64,000 nt of DNA from Sebastes aleutianus (taxonomy: Eukaryota; Chordata; Actinopteri; Perciformes; Sebastidae), in contig CAKAKS010000066.1 in NCBI GenBank assembly GCA_916700875.1, forward strand, positions 6,048,243 to 6,112,242, read 5' to 3'. The position numbers and the translations under genes are program-made. Below the pieces are notes generated by a model. The model ran no database searches. It worked only from the letters and a program-made list of their open reading frames with translations, and was not told the origin of the DNA. Position 1 is the stretch's first letter, and every line of letters starts with the position of its first letter. Below, one piece after another: positions 35,401 through 49,093 of this stretch.

Positions 35401-36744
35401 CGGCTGCTTATACAGACAATGAAGGGGACGCGTGGAAAGGACGGAGGCTGTGCATAACTTCATTCCACTTCTGCCCTTTCATTTTTATCATTACTACTGT
35501 GTCTCTTTTTTCTGATGAACAGTCAGTTTGGATGAACATTTTTATCACCTGTAATGATACACCTCATGGACAGATCAAGGAAACTTGAAGCAACGTGAAT
35601 ATCATCCAACATGTCATGAGATCATAATGCACATACAGAGGAATGCAGACCATACACTCCCCTGCTGGTGCCCTGGATTAAGCCGGGGACATAAACATGT
35701 TGCTCTGAGGTCATGGACATCCCTTGTGTTCATGACATCATCACCACAGAATAAGCCATGAACAACTAGTATGGGGCTATAATCAGCTCTCCTACATGGT
35801 AACTGCTGTTAAGAATAAGGCACCGGGGGGTTACATGGCCCAATTTACTTGAAAGATGAGCATATCCACTCTAAGACATTTGCATGATTCACGGGGAAGG
35901 CCCCTGTTGTCGAGACGGGGGGGGGGTTAAGACATGTCTGGACACACCCATGCCAGCCGGGACATCCCCAGTAAGGGGCCACTTTGTTCTAAAAGTGGAG
36001 AGAGATGGGGCACGGGGATCAAATGGCCAGTTGTTTACAAGCTTTTTGCTCACTAACATAGATAAGAACTCAAGGGACAAGAACGTCTTGGAAAAAAAAG
36101 ATGTAAAAGAAAATAAAGGGGGAAAACGTGGAAAAGTGTCTCCCCTGTATTTTGGTTCATTTTAATGGACTTCTCTGTTGATGGTGTTTTACGTTTTCTA
36201 AGATGCCCGAGACATAATGTTGAGCAAAATTGAGGGGTTGCTTTCAAAGACATAACTCATAGACGTGTCTTTGATTGTTTAACCACGCAAGTACTAGCAT
36301 TGGAATAGCCAAGGGTCACGCACTTGTTGAGGATGTGACGTGGGTCCAAAAAAAAAGCTCAGAAATGACTGAAGTGAATGATGTGTGGAAGCAGGAGCGG
36401 TGGATTTAAGTGCTACAAAGTGACTGGCCATGCCCTCTCTTTGTGTCCTGAGGCCAGAGTGCATCCTCTATGAGTCCCCCGACGTGCTCAGGACTCATTC
36501 ATGGGTAATGTACCAGACAGAGCAGATTACTCCCCTTTCTTCAGTCTCTCCGCTCAGCCGAGGAAGCCCTCCCTGGTCATACCTTTTCGCCCACTTTCTC
36601 TGTTGTCCTGTTCGTCAAGTTGACGGACGCCACTAGCTGGCCTGAAAAGTTGAAATCTGACGTAGAGAAAATTTTGAATCTAGAAAAAGATTTAAGGGCT
36701 ACAGTGGTGTTTCAGTCATGAAAAGTCTACATCATCATCATATG
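35401..36744. other. Non-coding stretch, no feature recognised
   Basis: Contains a G9 run near 35919-35927 and a short A run. Overlapping frames at 35884-36253 on both strands have no coding signs. Confidence 0.4.
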
Positions 36745-37082
36745 TAGGGTTGCAACTAACGATTATTTTCATTGTCGATTAATCCGTCAATGATTTTCTT
36801 GATTATTCGATTAGATGTTTTGTCTATAAAATGTTAGAAAAATGTTGACCGGGACCCAAGATGACATCCTCAAATGTCTTGTTTTGTCCAGAACTCAAAG
36901 ATATTCAGTTTACTGTCATAGAGGAGTAAAGAAACCAGAAAATATTCACATTTGAGAAGCTGGAATCAGAGAATTTTGACTTTTTTAGTCTTAAAAAATT
37001 ACTCAAACTGATTAATCTATTATCAAAATAGTTGTCGACCAATTTAATAGTTGACAACTACTTGATTATTCATCACAGCTGT
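36745..37082 (+). mobile_element. Family-2 TIR element, full-length copy
   Basis: Starts tagggttgcaactaacgatt and ends agttgacaactacttgatta, cacagct. The ATTAATC-rich ends are inverse. The body has gaggagtaaagaaaccagaa and actcaaactgattaatctat, shared with 1-276. About 340 bases, non-coding, hAT-like by termini; no intact target duplication is seen. Confidence 0.72.
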
Positions 37083-38127
37083 AATCAGATCCTACATTTT
37101 TTAACCTGGGATCAAACTTAGTTTTACCGGAGGTCCAGGTCATATAAATATACAAGAACTAATAGGTCCATGCAATTCAACCCATTGTTTAGGAAACGGT
37201 AAGTCATAAAACAGGATACAGATACAGAACTGATTTCCACTGAGTTGTTTCATAACTTCTGCTCACCGTTCCTCTGAGTCAACAGTTCGACATCAAGGAT
37301 TGTTTGAAGTGATGGCAACAACCGGATCTCTGAGACTGAGTGATCGCTATCAGCGACTTGTGTTTCCTTCAAGTCCTTCAAGAGCAGTCTGAAGATTTCC
37401 ACATTGGTTGTGCACCGTGAGCGGTGCTGGGACCCTATGCAGTGTTTACATACACTCACTCATCCGTCTCGCACACAACGGCGATGGAGGAGTGTTGGGC
37501 AATGAGGCATTCACGTCTAGTCCATGGCCTATTTGTCTCCAATGAGCAGTGCCCAAATGCTAATAGCTGAAAAAACATATTCACTACTTGTTTCTCGGCT
37601 CGTTCCAGTAAGAAATACCTGCTGAAAAAATAAAACTAATGTGTTTTGACGAAGATAACTTGTAGAATAATGTTAAATAAAAATGTTACGACTGTTAGAA
37701 GGTCAAAGAAATGATACAGTACCCATTATTTATTTATTTTTTTTCTGAAAAATATCAAGGAATTTATTTATGTAAAGTATGCATGCATTTTTAATACATA
37801 AAAATGCTAAGGCCCAGGCAAAAATTAAATTATAAAGCCTTCATATGCATTTTCTCTTCACTTTCTATTACGTCATGAGGACGTTTTATTGAACCAGAAA
37901 ATGGTAAAATTAGAAAATGATGAATACATAAATAATGTTATGTAAGCAGTAAAATGTTTTTGTGAAACATCAACATAGCAAATTCAAGATAAAATCATTC
38001 TAAAATAAGCTAAATTGATGGTCCTTGTCTGTTTTGTGGATTTAAGACATAAGATTTCTGTTACTTTGGTATTAGCATCAGGATACACAGTATATGATAT
38101 ATACGGATCACATATCTGAAACTAGAA
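37083..38127. other. Non-coding stretch, no feature recognised
   Basis: AT-rich. A 69-codon minus-strand frame at 37250-37459 is not convincing. Confidence 0.4.
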
Positions 38128-38486
38128 TCACCGCCTCGCTGTTGTATGCCTCCGCCAACTAGTCAAGTTGCAGTTTACATCCATGTCTGTCAAAAATGTC
38201 ATCACTTCATCATTTTATCCTGTTAGACTTTTGCGTGAAATTGTCATAATTAGCAGATGTATTCTTGAGTTATGGCCAAAAACATGTTTCGTGAGGTTAC
38301 AGAGACCTTGATCTTTGACCACCAAAATCTAATCAGTTCATCCTTGAGTCCAAGAGGACGTTAGTGCCAATTTTGAAGGAATTCCCTCAAGGCGTTCCTG
38401 AGATATCGCGTTCACAAGAATGGACCGGACGGACAATCGGAAAACATAATGCCTCCGGCCACGCCTGTCGCCGGCGCGGAGACATA
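38128..38486 (+). repeat. Dispersed repeat family-6, copy 1
   Basis: It holds cagttcatccttgagtccaa, gaattccctcaaggcgttc, ctgagatatcgcgttcacaa and gaatggaccggacggac, and starts and ends in tgcctccgcc / ggcgcggaga-type words that may be its inverse termini. The same blocks recur at 47320-47515. Common in fish; class not assigned. Confidence 0.65.
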
Positions 38487-40179
38487 AAAATAAAACTTAC
38501 AATGTGATATGAACTACTGGGAAGTTTGGGGTCCCCTGCTGGAGCTGTTGCCCCCGCGACCCGACCCCGGATAAGCTGTTGAAGATGAGCTATGAGCTAC
38601 TGTCTGAACATACCAAGAATTTTAGTTACACTTTCTGCAACCTGCTGCATAAAGAAGTACTAACAAGTCATGTGATAAAGACAGTAGATATTCTAGCATA
38701 AAACATAAACCCTTAACTGCCTTCAAAACTAAATGATGCAAAACCCGGTGTGCAAAATGAACCGGAATCACCGTTCCAAGCTTCAACACCGCAAATTTGA
38801 TAACAAAAACTTGCAGAAGCATTACGCAAAATATTATAATGAGATTGTACAAGCAACAAGTGCCTTAGCAAGAAACAGAGTCTTAGCGATAAAGATAGAA
38901 ATATTATTAGATTACTCTACAATTTCTTTTTCTGTTAATTAATCTCATCAGGATACTAATTCACTGCAGGGGAATGTGCTGCCGTTCAGTAACTTGTACT
39001 GTGCTTGTGGCGTACACAGTGCGATAGGTTCACTATCACATAGACACACCGACGGTCCCTTCTCAGGACCCTTCACCACTGACTTAGACATTGGCACCGT
39101 CACAAACTCTGGCAGACAGAGTGAAAGAAAGCGAAAGAAAGGGAAGAGCTGGCATATGAGTAAGGTCCACAGGTTTGGCATCCAGCGGGGCTGGCAGGAA
39201 CACAGCTAAAGATGGCTGAGTGCATTCCCAGCCTTGGCAAAACAAATGGAACTGTTGTTTGGGTTCAGAGGAGCTGGCCCTCAGAAAGGACACCGCGGGA
39301 GGGAGGTGGAGGGGTGGGCAGGCCAGACAGGGACAGACGAGGACACTGGCGCAGGGTGGCAGGGTTGCATGGCTCACACCACCCACACCAGCTCCAACAA
39401 ACAGCATCGAGCTGTTCCCAGAGGGGAAAGTTTGTGGCGGAAAAAAAAAAAAAGGGTCAATCTCTGTGAAAGTCACAATTTAAATACAAAAGATGCTGTA
39501 CTGTATATGAGACATATTATTTGAATTGCATCAGAGAATGAATGAAATATGATGAGAGGACACGCCATGACGTGTTGCTTTCTCTAGGCATTTAAACTGC
39601 ATAGCTGCCATCAAAGGCTTTTTTGTTGATATTTCCTGAATGAAAGTGACTGTGGAGCTGTTTGGTGAATCAGTCGAGTTAAAGATGTGGTGAAGTTAAG
39701 GCATTACTCAACCTTAAATTATCTGTTAGGGTAATAACGCCATAATAGTTTTCCGTCTTCCTTTGACTCTGCTCTCAAGCACTTCGGGAGGGTAATCCAG
39801 ATCACAGGAAGCTGAGGAAGAGCGTCTCATGTGGCTCAGACAGCCCAGGGGACTCGTCTGTCATCTGGCGCGATTAAGACGCAAATCGAGCAGGAACAGT
39901 GAAACTGCCCAACGCAAACAGTGACGGTTAGGCTTTGAGATGTGTGTGGGAGTGACTTAGGAGAAAAAGATTGATGCTGGCTGACTTTAAGTAGCAGTTT
40001 AGGAGGAGAGGAAGACTGCTGATGTTGGCGGTCACCTCACCTTGTCAGCTACTCAGATCGCTTTTGCTCCAAATAGTTCAAGGAACTAAACTCAGCAATT
40101 AAGTAAGGAACTAAAGGTTTCTTTAGCGTTCACATCTTAAGAACTGTAAAGATTAGACAAAGTAGACAAATAATGGATT
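38487..40179. other. Non-coding stretch, no supported gene
   Basis: A 130-codon minus-strand frame at 39084-39476 is rich in P, S, L and F and overlaps three plus-strand frames, so it reads as GC-driven chance. Nothing else is recognised. Confidence 0.4.
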
Positions 40180-40858
40180 AGGGCTGTCAATCCATTCAAA
40201 TATTTAATCGGGATTAATTGCAAATTAATCACACATTTTTATCTGTTCAAAATGTACCTTAAAGGAAGATTTATCAAGTATTTAATACTCCTATCAACAT
40301 GGGAGTGGGCAAATATGCTGCTTTATGCAAATATATGTATATATTTATTATTGGAAATCAATTAACAACACAAAACAATGACAAATATTGTCCAGAAACC
40401 CTCACAGGTACTGCATTTAACATAAAATAATATGCTCAAATCATAACATGGCAAACTGCAGCCCAACAGGCAACAACAGCTGTCAGTGTGTCAGTGCGCT
40501 GACTTGACTATGACTTGACCCAAACTGCATGTGATTATCATAAAGTGGGCATGTCTGTAAAGGGGAGACTCGTGGGTACCCAGAGAACCCATTTTCATTC
40601 ACATATCTTGAGGTCAGAGGTCAAGGGACCCCTTTGAAAATGGCCATGACAGTTTTTCCTTGCCAAAAGGAAGCATAAGTTTGGAGCGTTATTTAACCTC
40701 CTTCGCAATAAGCTAGCATGACATGGTTGGTACCAATGGATTCCTTAGGTTTTCTAGTTTCATATGATGCACCTTCACTCTAGCTTTAAAACCGCTACAA
40801 CTTAAAAATCACAAGTTAATGCATTAAAAGCGTTATCGCGTTAACTTTGACAACCCTA
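40180..40858 (+). mobile_element. Family-1 hAT miniature element, copy D
   Basis: Starts agggctgtcaatccattcaa and ends ttaactttgacaaccct. The full core is present with few changes; in one place the usual gccaaaatttagcgtaag is gccaaaaggaagcataag. The flanking octamers do not match. Confidence 0.84.
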
Positions 40859-42584
40859 ATTGTTAAAGTATGTGACTTTGGTTTTAAATCCATGAGAGAC
40901 AGAAAAAGGAGAAAGAATCCAAAGTTACGCTGGTCTGCTGAGGGTTTTATTTTCTTTTTTGGCTGCCGTAATGTTAAGTTTGAAACAAGTCATGTCCAAT
41001 GCTGTCATTTTCTAGGTTGGTACAGTCTCTTCCTTCCTGCTCTGACTCCACTAAGCATTGCTCACATACTCCGTCTGCCACCAGTCATCACTATGTCTCC
41101 TTACTACCGTCAGGCTAGGCTGGAATAAAAGAATTCATTCCGTTTCCTTCTGTAAAAAAGAAAAGTAAAAATAATGTTCCTACATGTGCCTGGTCTATTC
41201 TTGTCCACAACACCACACCACCCCCGCTCACCTTTTGTCTTTGGTCGGCATGAAAACTGAGACACGGTCACAATGCGGACGGCACGCAGACAACACAACA
41301 CATAAACACACGTGGCGTGGTTGGATTAATGATTATACAAATAGCATATCCAGACACGGATCACATTCTAGTCCCAGGGGTGTGTGGGGTCCAAGTGTAC
41401 CGGCCAGATGAAAACAAAAAACACATGCAAGCAGACCACACTGAAAGTCTTTCTAAATATAGACACATTTCTAATTATTTGTAATCAAAACCAACATGAC
41501 GCAGACCTGCCCGGCCTATTCACCGACTGGAAATGATGTGAGTGCTGGTTAATGGCATACGCACTCAGTAGTCAGTACGGTTCAGCAACCCCTTTTGCGT
41601 GATACGTTATCTGGCCTGAAGAATGTTAGAGATAATGCTGCGGCTTTAATCGTACCCAGGCAGCAGGCTCGTGGTGCTCAAGACACCTGGCTTCCAAATC
41701 CTGTCGGTCAAATCTCCATTTTTGGGAGACATTTTTAAGAGCCATTAAATGTGTCTCGTTGTGTGTCTGCCGTCAGGGCGGCCACGGCTGTTTGGCATGA
41801 AAAAGAAAGAATGCTGCTTTTGACAATAGACTGAAATTAAACAGGAATCTCAGTGATATCTGGTGAGGAGGCGCAAACTACACCAAATCCATCTCATTTT
41901 TTTGCTACTCTCCAGTCCACTTTTATAAATGATGACCGTTTACGAAAGCAAAAAGTACAACGTGGATGGGTGCAAATCTTAGATAGAAAAACCAGGCTAT
42001 GACTCACTATTAATCTGCTCAATATTCTTTCCATGCTCATACTTTAAAGATTCAGGGTGGTTAAATAAACAGGTGTTTGACGATCTTTTATTAATGTTTG
42101 AAATAAATCAAATCAGTCAGGGAAGGGTAACATGCAATCTGAACCACAGTCACTCAGCCTGAACGAGGCAGGTCTGTATTAGTCCAGGCATTTTACCAAA
42201 AAAATGTCGGTCAACCTCACCCAAATTTCAGCAAAAACAAAGACGATGGATTTTGCATCCTCAACATGTTCTGAATGAGAGAAAAAAAGTCCTAAGGAAT
42301 AATATGAAGGGAAAGTTTTGAAAATCACCTAAATTTGATCCTACCAAAAATGTCTTTTTAGCCATATTTTGGTGACCGAACAGGCTTATTTAGCATTGTT
42401 GGGCATGTTAGATTTGACCATGCTGTAAAAAAAATAGTATATCAGTGATGAGAATTTATTATGATCACTGGGGTTCAGCCCTGGCAAATATCAATTACAA
42501 AACACTTCAAAAGTAATTGTATTTAAAATACAAGTAACAGAAGTACTGCCCATCTCTGATCGTAACCCTTTCACTAGGGCGGAT
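40859..42584. other. Non-coding stretch with one possible repeat end
   Basis: At about 42490-42560, attgtatttaaaatacaagt and gtactgcccatctctg look like the right end of a fish miniature element. Elsewhere there is no recurring family, exon or microsatellite. Confidence 0.35.
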
Positions 42585-43078
42585 GGCTGCCAATTTTGAA
42601 TTTACCGGATTTCAGGATTTGCCCTTCGGATTATTCATTAACATTTTTTGAATACTTGATTCTGATTGGTCAATCACAGCGTTCTGCAGTCTGTAATTTC
42701 TTTGTAACAGACCGTTGCTATGTATAGCAGACTGTTGCTATGTATAGCAGACCGTTGCTATGGGCAACCTGGCGGGGGATTCTTTCACAACAATGACCGG
42801 CTCGCTGTACATTATCCCTTACTTGTTGAATACTCGATTCTGTTTGGTCAATCACAGCGTTCTACAGTCTGTTATTTGTTTATAACAGACCGTTGCTATA
42901 GACGCTGTTTCTGATCTTGAACTCTGGCGGACCATTTTTGTATCAAATTATTGATTTCTTAAGTAAGTAGCCGTGTAATAAGCAGGATAATGTACAACTA
43001 GCGGGTCATTGTTGTGAAATAAACCCCTTCAGGGCGATGCAGCACCCCGACTCGCTGTACATTATCCCTTACTTGTAA
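42585..43078 (+). repeat. Dispersed repeat family-4, two partial copies head to tail
   Basis: Two units each start tactt/ctcgattctg-ttggtcaatcacagcgttct and run through acagaccgttgctat. The first also has three tandem taGCAGACCGTTGCTATG-type units and jumps to caatgaccggctcgctgtac; the second continues to tgttgtgaaataaacccctt as in 11545-11850. The long palindrome of copy 1 has a shortened right arm here. Confidence 0.68.
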
Positions 43079-46000
43079 GTATGAAGAGGATACCTTCAGG
43101 GGTACGATACAAGTAAAATAGCTTTTGTTGCAATTTGTGTGAGGTCGAGTTTCATTATTAATGGACTAAATAGTACCAGTCAGAGTTAGTAAACACTACC
43201 AGACTATCTTTTAACTCCATATGAATACTGTAGATTGTGCTTCTATCATTATCATTAGAAACCTTACAGCCAACACTGGCATCAAAAACTATTTAGCAGA
43301 CTTTTTCAAGGTTATATCACGTAACACTGCAGAGGTTGTCTTACCTGCAGAGGGGCCTCAAACTCTGAATTTAAGAGATGTTAGCGGAGTGACAAGGTGT
43401 TAATGCATTTCCCATTGTTCTATCCACCTCCTAACACATGATGCAGTGTACTGGGAAAAGGTACTTTACTGGTGCTTTTATCATCACTTCAATATGTCTT
43501 CAATAACATGAACATTATACTGCTATTGTAGAAACAGTATTGGGATTATTTGTTAAAATAGTTTCAGTTGAAAAAAACACAAAACCCCACAATTAGTTGG
43601 TCTCTTTAAATGTCTTCAGAATAAATTAATTTGTATAATCAGAGTAAATCTTATTTCATAAACGGCTCCTTTTTTCACTGACGAGCCCAAAGATACAAAT
43701 CAAATCTCACTGACACGTGTCCCTGGCGTGTTGCACGATTACAGTACTGTACTGTGCACAACTTCATGAATCTCAACAATGTACAAATGTGCAAAACCCG
43801 ACACACATGCACACAAGCCTTAATATATGTGCTTGCACACCCAACACCATAAACCACCTCTCTGATAGCTACAACAGGTGAAGCCATATGCTGTTTACAT
43901 GAAAGACAATGCTTGCTAATGCAGATGAGCACCTCCCACGCACACTACACCTCCATCCCCACCTCCCTCTTGGCAGAGCATACCGATTTCCACCTGGATG
44001 GTCTTCAACTATGTGCCAAGGGGATATCACAGCAGCTCCATATCCTCCGTGTGACAGTGTAATTCCCTCTGCCCTGCAGCAGTGTCTGTAAAACTCAGAC
44101 AGTTTACATGTTCATGTAGCTACATTGCACTGGGGGAGAGTGACTTGCCAAGTATTCTGTGCATTCATTTGATTTCTGGCACACACAGTTTAACCCCTCC
44201 AACATGAGCTGTCACAGGTGTAACAAAGTCAAAGGGGGGAGGTGTGTTTGATCTTTCTTTCAGTGCAGCGTATGGCAACTAAAACCCTCTTGACATATTG
44301 TTGAGTCTTCTGCTTTGTTACATTTTAATATATAATCATTGCCATTCGGGTTGAGTGAAAATACTTCATCTTAGTGCAGATCAGCTCAGTAATGTCTGTG
44401 TTATGTGTATGAATAGATACGGGGTACAGGCATGTATCAAGTTCCAGACATTATTCAACGCAGGTATGCAGAATAAATCTGCTATAATTAGGTAATATTG
44501 TATTTCACGCTTGATTACAGTACAAAGGACACTAGTAAAACACATTTCAATCACGTCGATTTGATATTTAATTAAATCTTCTGAAACCAAAGCCAGAAAC
44601 TTCAGATAACTGACAGTTGAGGTTTATTTAATCTGTGATGAAATGTAGCATGTTTTCAGTCAAATACAGTAAAGTACAGTGAGCCACAGTGAAATCCCTT
44701 GGATTAGGGCCAGTAAAGTACAGTAAAATACCACCTACATTGCAGGAGTTGTTGCATGAAAAGAGAGATAAACTAAATACACTTTGAAGGGTAGACTGCT
44801 AAATTGTTCATTGACTGGGAAGAGGTCAGACGTTGTGGAGTTCTTTAACAACACGAGCAACACCCAGACTTCATGATTTCCATGCGAGTCATCCAAACTC
44901 AGTGGAGCAGCTCACTATTTGGGTTCTGGGCTGCCCCCTATCGGAAAAGTCAAGAGTAATCCTTCCCAGAATATCTGTCTGTGTGGCTGATAAGAACTGA
45001 TGAGAAACAGGAAGTTAAGTAGTATGTGTGTGGATGTGTTTGTTTGGCAGAGTATCTGGCAAAGCCAACATGCAATCAGGTTGCCAAAGAGTTAAAAAAA
45101 AAACGTCCCAGCTCACCTGATCAACTGGTACCACACGCTACAGTCACACAACCATTGACCCTTAAATATACGCTTAAATGTTTCATATACTCTTCATTCA
45201 TAACAGTGTGGATGCACAAGTCTGTTATGTAACAGGGTCATAATGCTTTCATTAAAACTTTGGTCTTTACATGATTTAGAGTCGGTTTGTTTGGAATATT
45301 AAAAGTGAATGTCCTAAAATGTGCCAAAATTACAAATTACACTTCTCATCTGAGTCTAATTTATTTGACAGACTTCAATTTGAAAATGTGGTCTTCTTAT
45401 TTTTTGCATATCTACATGACCTACACTTGGTGATTTGAGTTTGTCAGACAGTATTTCACTATCACGTCTGTCTACATTTCTTGATGTAAAACTGAATGTC
45501 TTCGGTCAGACTTGTCTTGTGCTTAAAGACAGACCAGACATCCTGCACAGGGCTCTCTGACTCCGATGTTAAAAAACCTTAACGTGGTCCCAGACAGTAT
45601 GAAAATCGACTAAAGGATTTCTGGAAATAGGATGTTACACCCGTTAGAATGAGCTTGAGGCAACTAACAAACAGCCGAAGGAACAAACAGAGGCATATGT
45701 TCATCGGTTTTTTAAACCGATTCTCCATCGTAGACAGCCAACACCAAACAACCCCCCCCCACCCCTCCCCACCCTCCACCCCAAGCTAAGGCTATCAGAC
45801 AACTAAAGCTGCAAAAGTAAAATGACCTGGTGACTGTTAAAGCCCTGGGAGAGTTTCTGTCTGGTTTCTGGGCTCATCTATCAATCCTGAGACTGGATTA
45901 TATATACTCCACTGTTTTCCACAGAGCAAAGCATAGAACTGGCGTCAGATACACACAACTCGGGTCTATGGCCAGGCCAGGTTTTACAGATGTTTGTGCG

Positions 46001-47075
46001 CATATATTCCTGAGTAAATATAAGTGGTGAAATAACAGCATGTATAGGGATTTAAGGATAAATTATTACATACAAGCTGTAATAATGTCATCTTTAATCT
46101 CCTGAGACTGATGTCTGGGAAGAGGATCCTCCATCCTTCCCTCTCCGCACACAGAACGGCCACGGCGCTGTGGTCCTGCCCTCCTGGCCCGCAGGTCAAC
46201 GGACGCGCCGATTACCCGCAAGTCCTTGACACAAGACAAATCTGAGCGCTTTCATCTGTGTCGGTGGGTCGCCCCTCAAAGCCTTGTTACAGGATTGGCG
46301 CTCACCAATTAGCACAATTAGCTTTTGGCAAGCCGCCGGCGGCGTCACATGGCACCAGCTTTGCACTGATGGTACCTGACAAGCTCGCAGATCAGTCATG
46401 TCTGCCAGCGCAGGGGGGTGAGTTGGTTTGCAGGAGGGACAGTTGAATAAAACACATACATGTGCGTGTACACAAAACAATTCTTAGTTATCGCTCAAGA
46501 ATAATTTTAAGTCTGTCATGCAGCGGTAGAAAAAAGTGTGCAGTTACTAATATTAGTAAAACTAAGATACAAGTGGAGTGTGTGGTCTAATATGAAACAG
46601 TCATCACAGTCACTATATGGTGACTAATGCATTTCAAAGTACATTCCTTCTACAAAGTATGATAACAGAAACCCTTGAAGACGTGTCGGCCTTGTGATGG
46701 ACCTGTGAAGTTCTTTTCTTGGTTTTTATAAAACCGCACAGTCGTATATCTCAAGCTGTCATTGGTCTTTTTAGGACAGCGAGAGAGTTTGTTTGTGAGG
46801 CCCGGTTCCCTTAATGTTTTATCCAGAATGCTCTGTCGAGGGGCTCCCATGTCAAAGTCTTTTGAAGAGATGAGAACACATTGGCAAATAAAGTGGCTTT
46901 ATGGGTGGAAATCCAACCCAAGCAAGAGTTCCCTGCCTTTTGTGAAAAAAGAAATGTGTACATGGGTACAGTGCAGGATAACATCTGGAGGTGGTTGTGC
47001 TATGAAAGAATGCAGACGCTAAAACACGATGGCTTTGGACAGAGTGCAGAGCATCATGATACGTATGGGAAATCA
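43079..47075. other. Non-coding stretch, mostly single-copy-looking
   Basis: Four kilobases. A small cluster of cagtaaagtacagt-like words lies at 44660-44730, and a C-rich run at 45741-45781. Frames such as 43675-43932 (minus), 46196-46480 (minus) and 46762-47022 (plus) show no protein-like motif or splice context. Confidence 0.35.
45741..45781. repeat. C-rich low-complexity tract
   Basis: Nearly pure C with A and T interruptions (accccccccccacccctccc). Confidence 0.85.
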
Positions 47076-47247
47076 GCTTCAAATTTACACTAAGCTTTGG
47101 CGAGGAAAAATTGCCATGGCAAACTTCACAGGTGTCCCTTGACCTCTGACTTCAAGATATGTGAATGAAAATGGGTTTATATGGGTACCCACCATTCTCC
47201 CCTTTATAGACATGCCCACTTTATGATAATCATATGCGGTTTGGGAC
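47076..47247 (-). repeat. Core-only fragment of family-1 hAT element (copy H)
   Basis: It matches only the central core: gctttggcgaggaaaaattg, gtcccttgacctctgacttc, aagatatgtgaatgaaaatg, gacatgcccactttatgata, ending atatgcggtttggga. Both termini are missing. Confidence 0.75.
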
Positions 47248-47261
47248 AAAAACCACGCAGC

Positions 47262-47520
47262 ATTTGCATGCAGTATAAATGTGTTATTTTTGCCTATTCT
47301 AAAATGGTGTATTTCTTTATACCATGACAGTTTGTTGTGAGGTCACAATGACCTTTGACCAACAAATTGTAGTCAGTTCATCCTTGAGTCCAAGTGGACG
47401 TTGGTGCCAATTTTTAAGAAATTTCCTCAAGGCGTACCTGAGATATCGTGTCCACAAGAATGGTACGGATGGACGGAGAGACAACCTGAAAACAAGCTGC
47501 CAGCGTGGAGGCATCAAAAG
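47262..47520 (+). repeat. Dispersed repeat family-6, copy 2
   Basis: gtgaggtcacaatgaccttt, cagttcatccttgagtccaa, tttcctcaaggcgtacctga, gatatcgtgtccacaagaat and gcgtggaggcatcaaa match 38128-38486, with the first part different or diverged. It begins 15 bases after the family-1 core fragment ends. Confidence 0.65.
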
Positions 47521-49093
47521 CCACCTCGCTGTTTCTCTTAAGATGAGCAAATATGCGTAGAATATATGAAAAAGGGCTGGAGCTGTCCATCAATTCCTCA
47601 TCACTGATGCGACAGCTTGATAAGACTGTGTTCCAGCTCGCACACCTACCAAGTAGAGCTACTTATAAAAACACAGGCAAAAGCCCGTGGCCTGGATACA
47701 ATTGGTGTGCTGATAAGAGAGCCCCAGACGATGGGCAGAGAGATAAGGAGGGGGAGGTCTGGGGCACTGACGTTCTGCCACAATACTGTTCTCATTTGCA
47801 GCTTTGTGTTTCCTCGGAACTCTCGCTTTTCCTCGGCCTCGTCGGTGTAATCTCTGTTCCTGGCTACGCCGAGTATCTTAGGTAACACTGCTTGAGATCA
47901 GTATCTCCTCTCAAAACAAGAAGCCAGGAAGTGTTCCGTCTGTCATTATCACAATTCACCCTGCGCTGTGGTTTTCCTCCTCACATCAAATCCATTCTTC
48001 ATGGTTTCCTTCCCAGGGATCTCGTGTAAGTGAGTTCTTTAAACCTTTCCAGCTGAGGACAGTAAAGGAGAGGGGGACCACAGCGTCTGTGTATCTACGT
48101 GTGGTGGAGTCGGAGTGCAGCTGAATTCCTGAGGGTGAGCAGTGAATTGACCACATAACACCATGGCGTGTGTGGGAGTGTGACACAACGAGGAAGGGAG
48201 ATTACGGCGGAAAAGGTTTGTTGATGTAAAACACGACTGTTTGATTTCCACGGGTGCGCGCATGCATGCATAAATGAGCACATCCGCACAGCTGCTCATG
48301 AATGGGCGTGTTAAAGCGACACACCTTGTCTGACAACACTCGGGCGCATCTGGAGGTCTTGAAGGAGAGACAAGTTAAAAGAGCGACTTAATTATCTGGC
48401 CTGAATACCAAAGACGCTCAAATGAAAACATCCCCATCTCTTCTCCTCTTCCTGTCATGGTGTTTCTTCTCCTCACAAAGCACGGAGATGTTTGCAATCC
48501 ACATGAAAGCCTCAAAAATAAAGAGTGCGCTAAAACACCTTATCATCAGCTGTTAATTGCACTGGGAAGGAGCCGAGATCAAAGAGAGGAAAACATGGTG
48601 ACCTCAATAAACTGTGTTGCAAAACTGTGATTTATGTCTGCAAAACATAAATCACAGAACAGGAGGCTGCAAATTCCATCTTTTCTCAGAAGTCATTAGG
48701 CACAAAACTGGTTGCAAAACAACTTTGTGTGTGTTATTCCCTGTAATCAAATCAAATGGACCACCTGAAACAGTCAGTTGCTCCAACCCTTGGGTGTTTT
48801 GGATGTTAATCAGCCGAAGAGATCTTAAACTAAGGAGACTGCTTGGGAAATAAGTCACAAACAATGACGTCATCCAATGTCTGGTAGTACGTTCAAAATA
48901 AACAGTACTAAATGTTCTTAATCCCCAGTGCCTGATTGTCCTTTACTCAGCTACAACAGAGTTTCAGCTGTTTAATAACTCAAGGTAATGGGAACATCTT
49001 GTAGCCCAGTAGGGTCACGTCCATGATATATGTATATGTACGTAGCTACTTGTGTACGAATTGTCTCAAATAAAGCTAAAGAAGGGATACACA
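47521..49093. other. Non-coding stretch, no supported gene
   Basis: A 110-codon plus-strand frame (47553-47885) stays open to a donor-like ttag/gtaaca at 47881, but its peptide is not recognisable and the minus strand is equally open here. No recurring repeats. Confidence 0.35.

Noticed and set aside
39084..39476. 130-codon open frame on the minus strand
   Set aside because: Low-complexity composition (P, S, L, F) and overlapped by three plus-strand frames; looks like a by-product of composition.
47553..47885. 110-codon plus-strand frame open up to a donor-like ttag/gtaaca
   Set aside because: One donor match is expected by chance; the peptide is not protein-like enough and the opposite strand is equally open.
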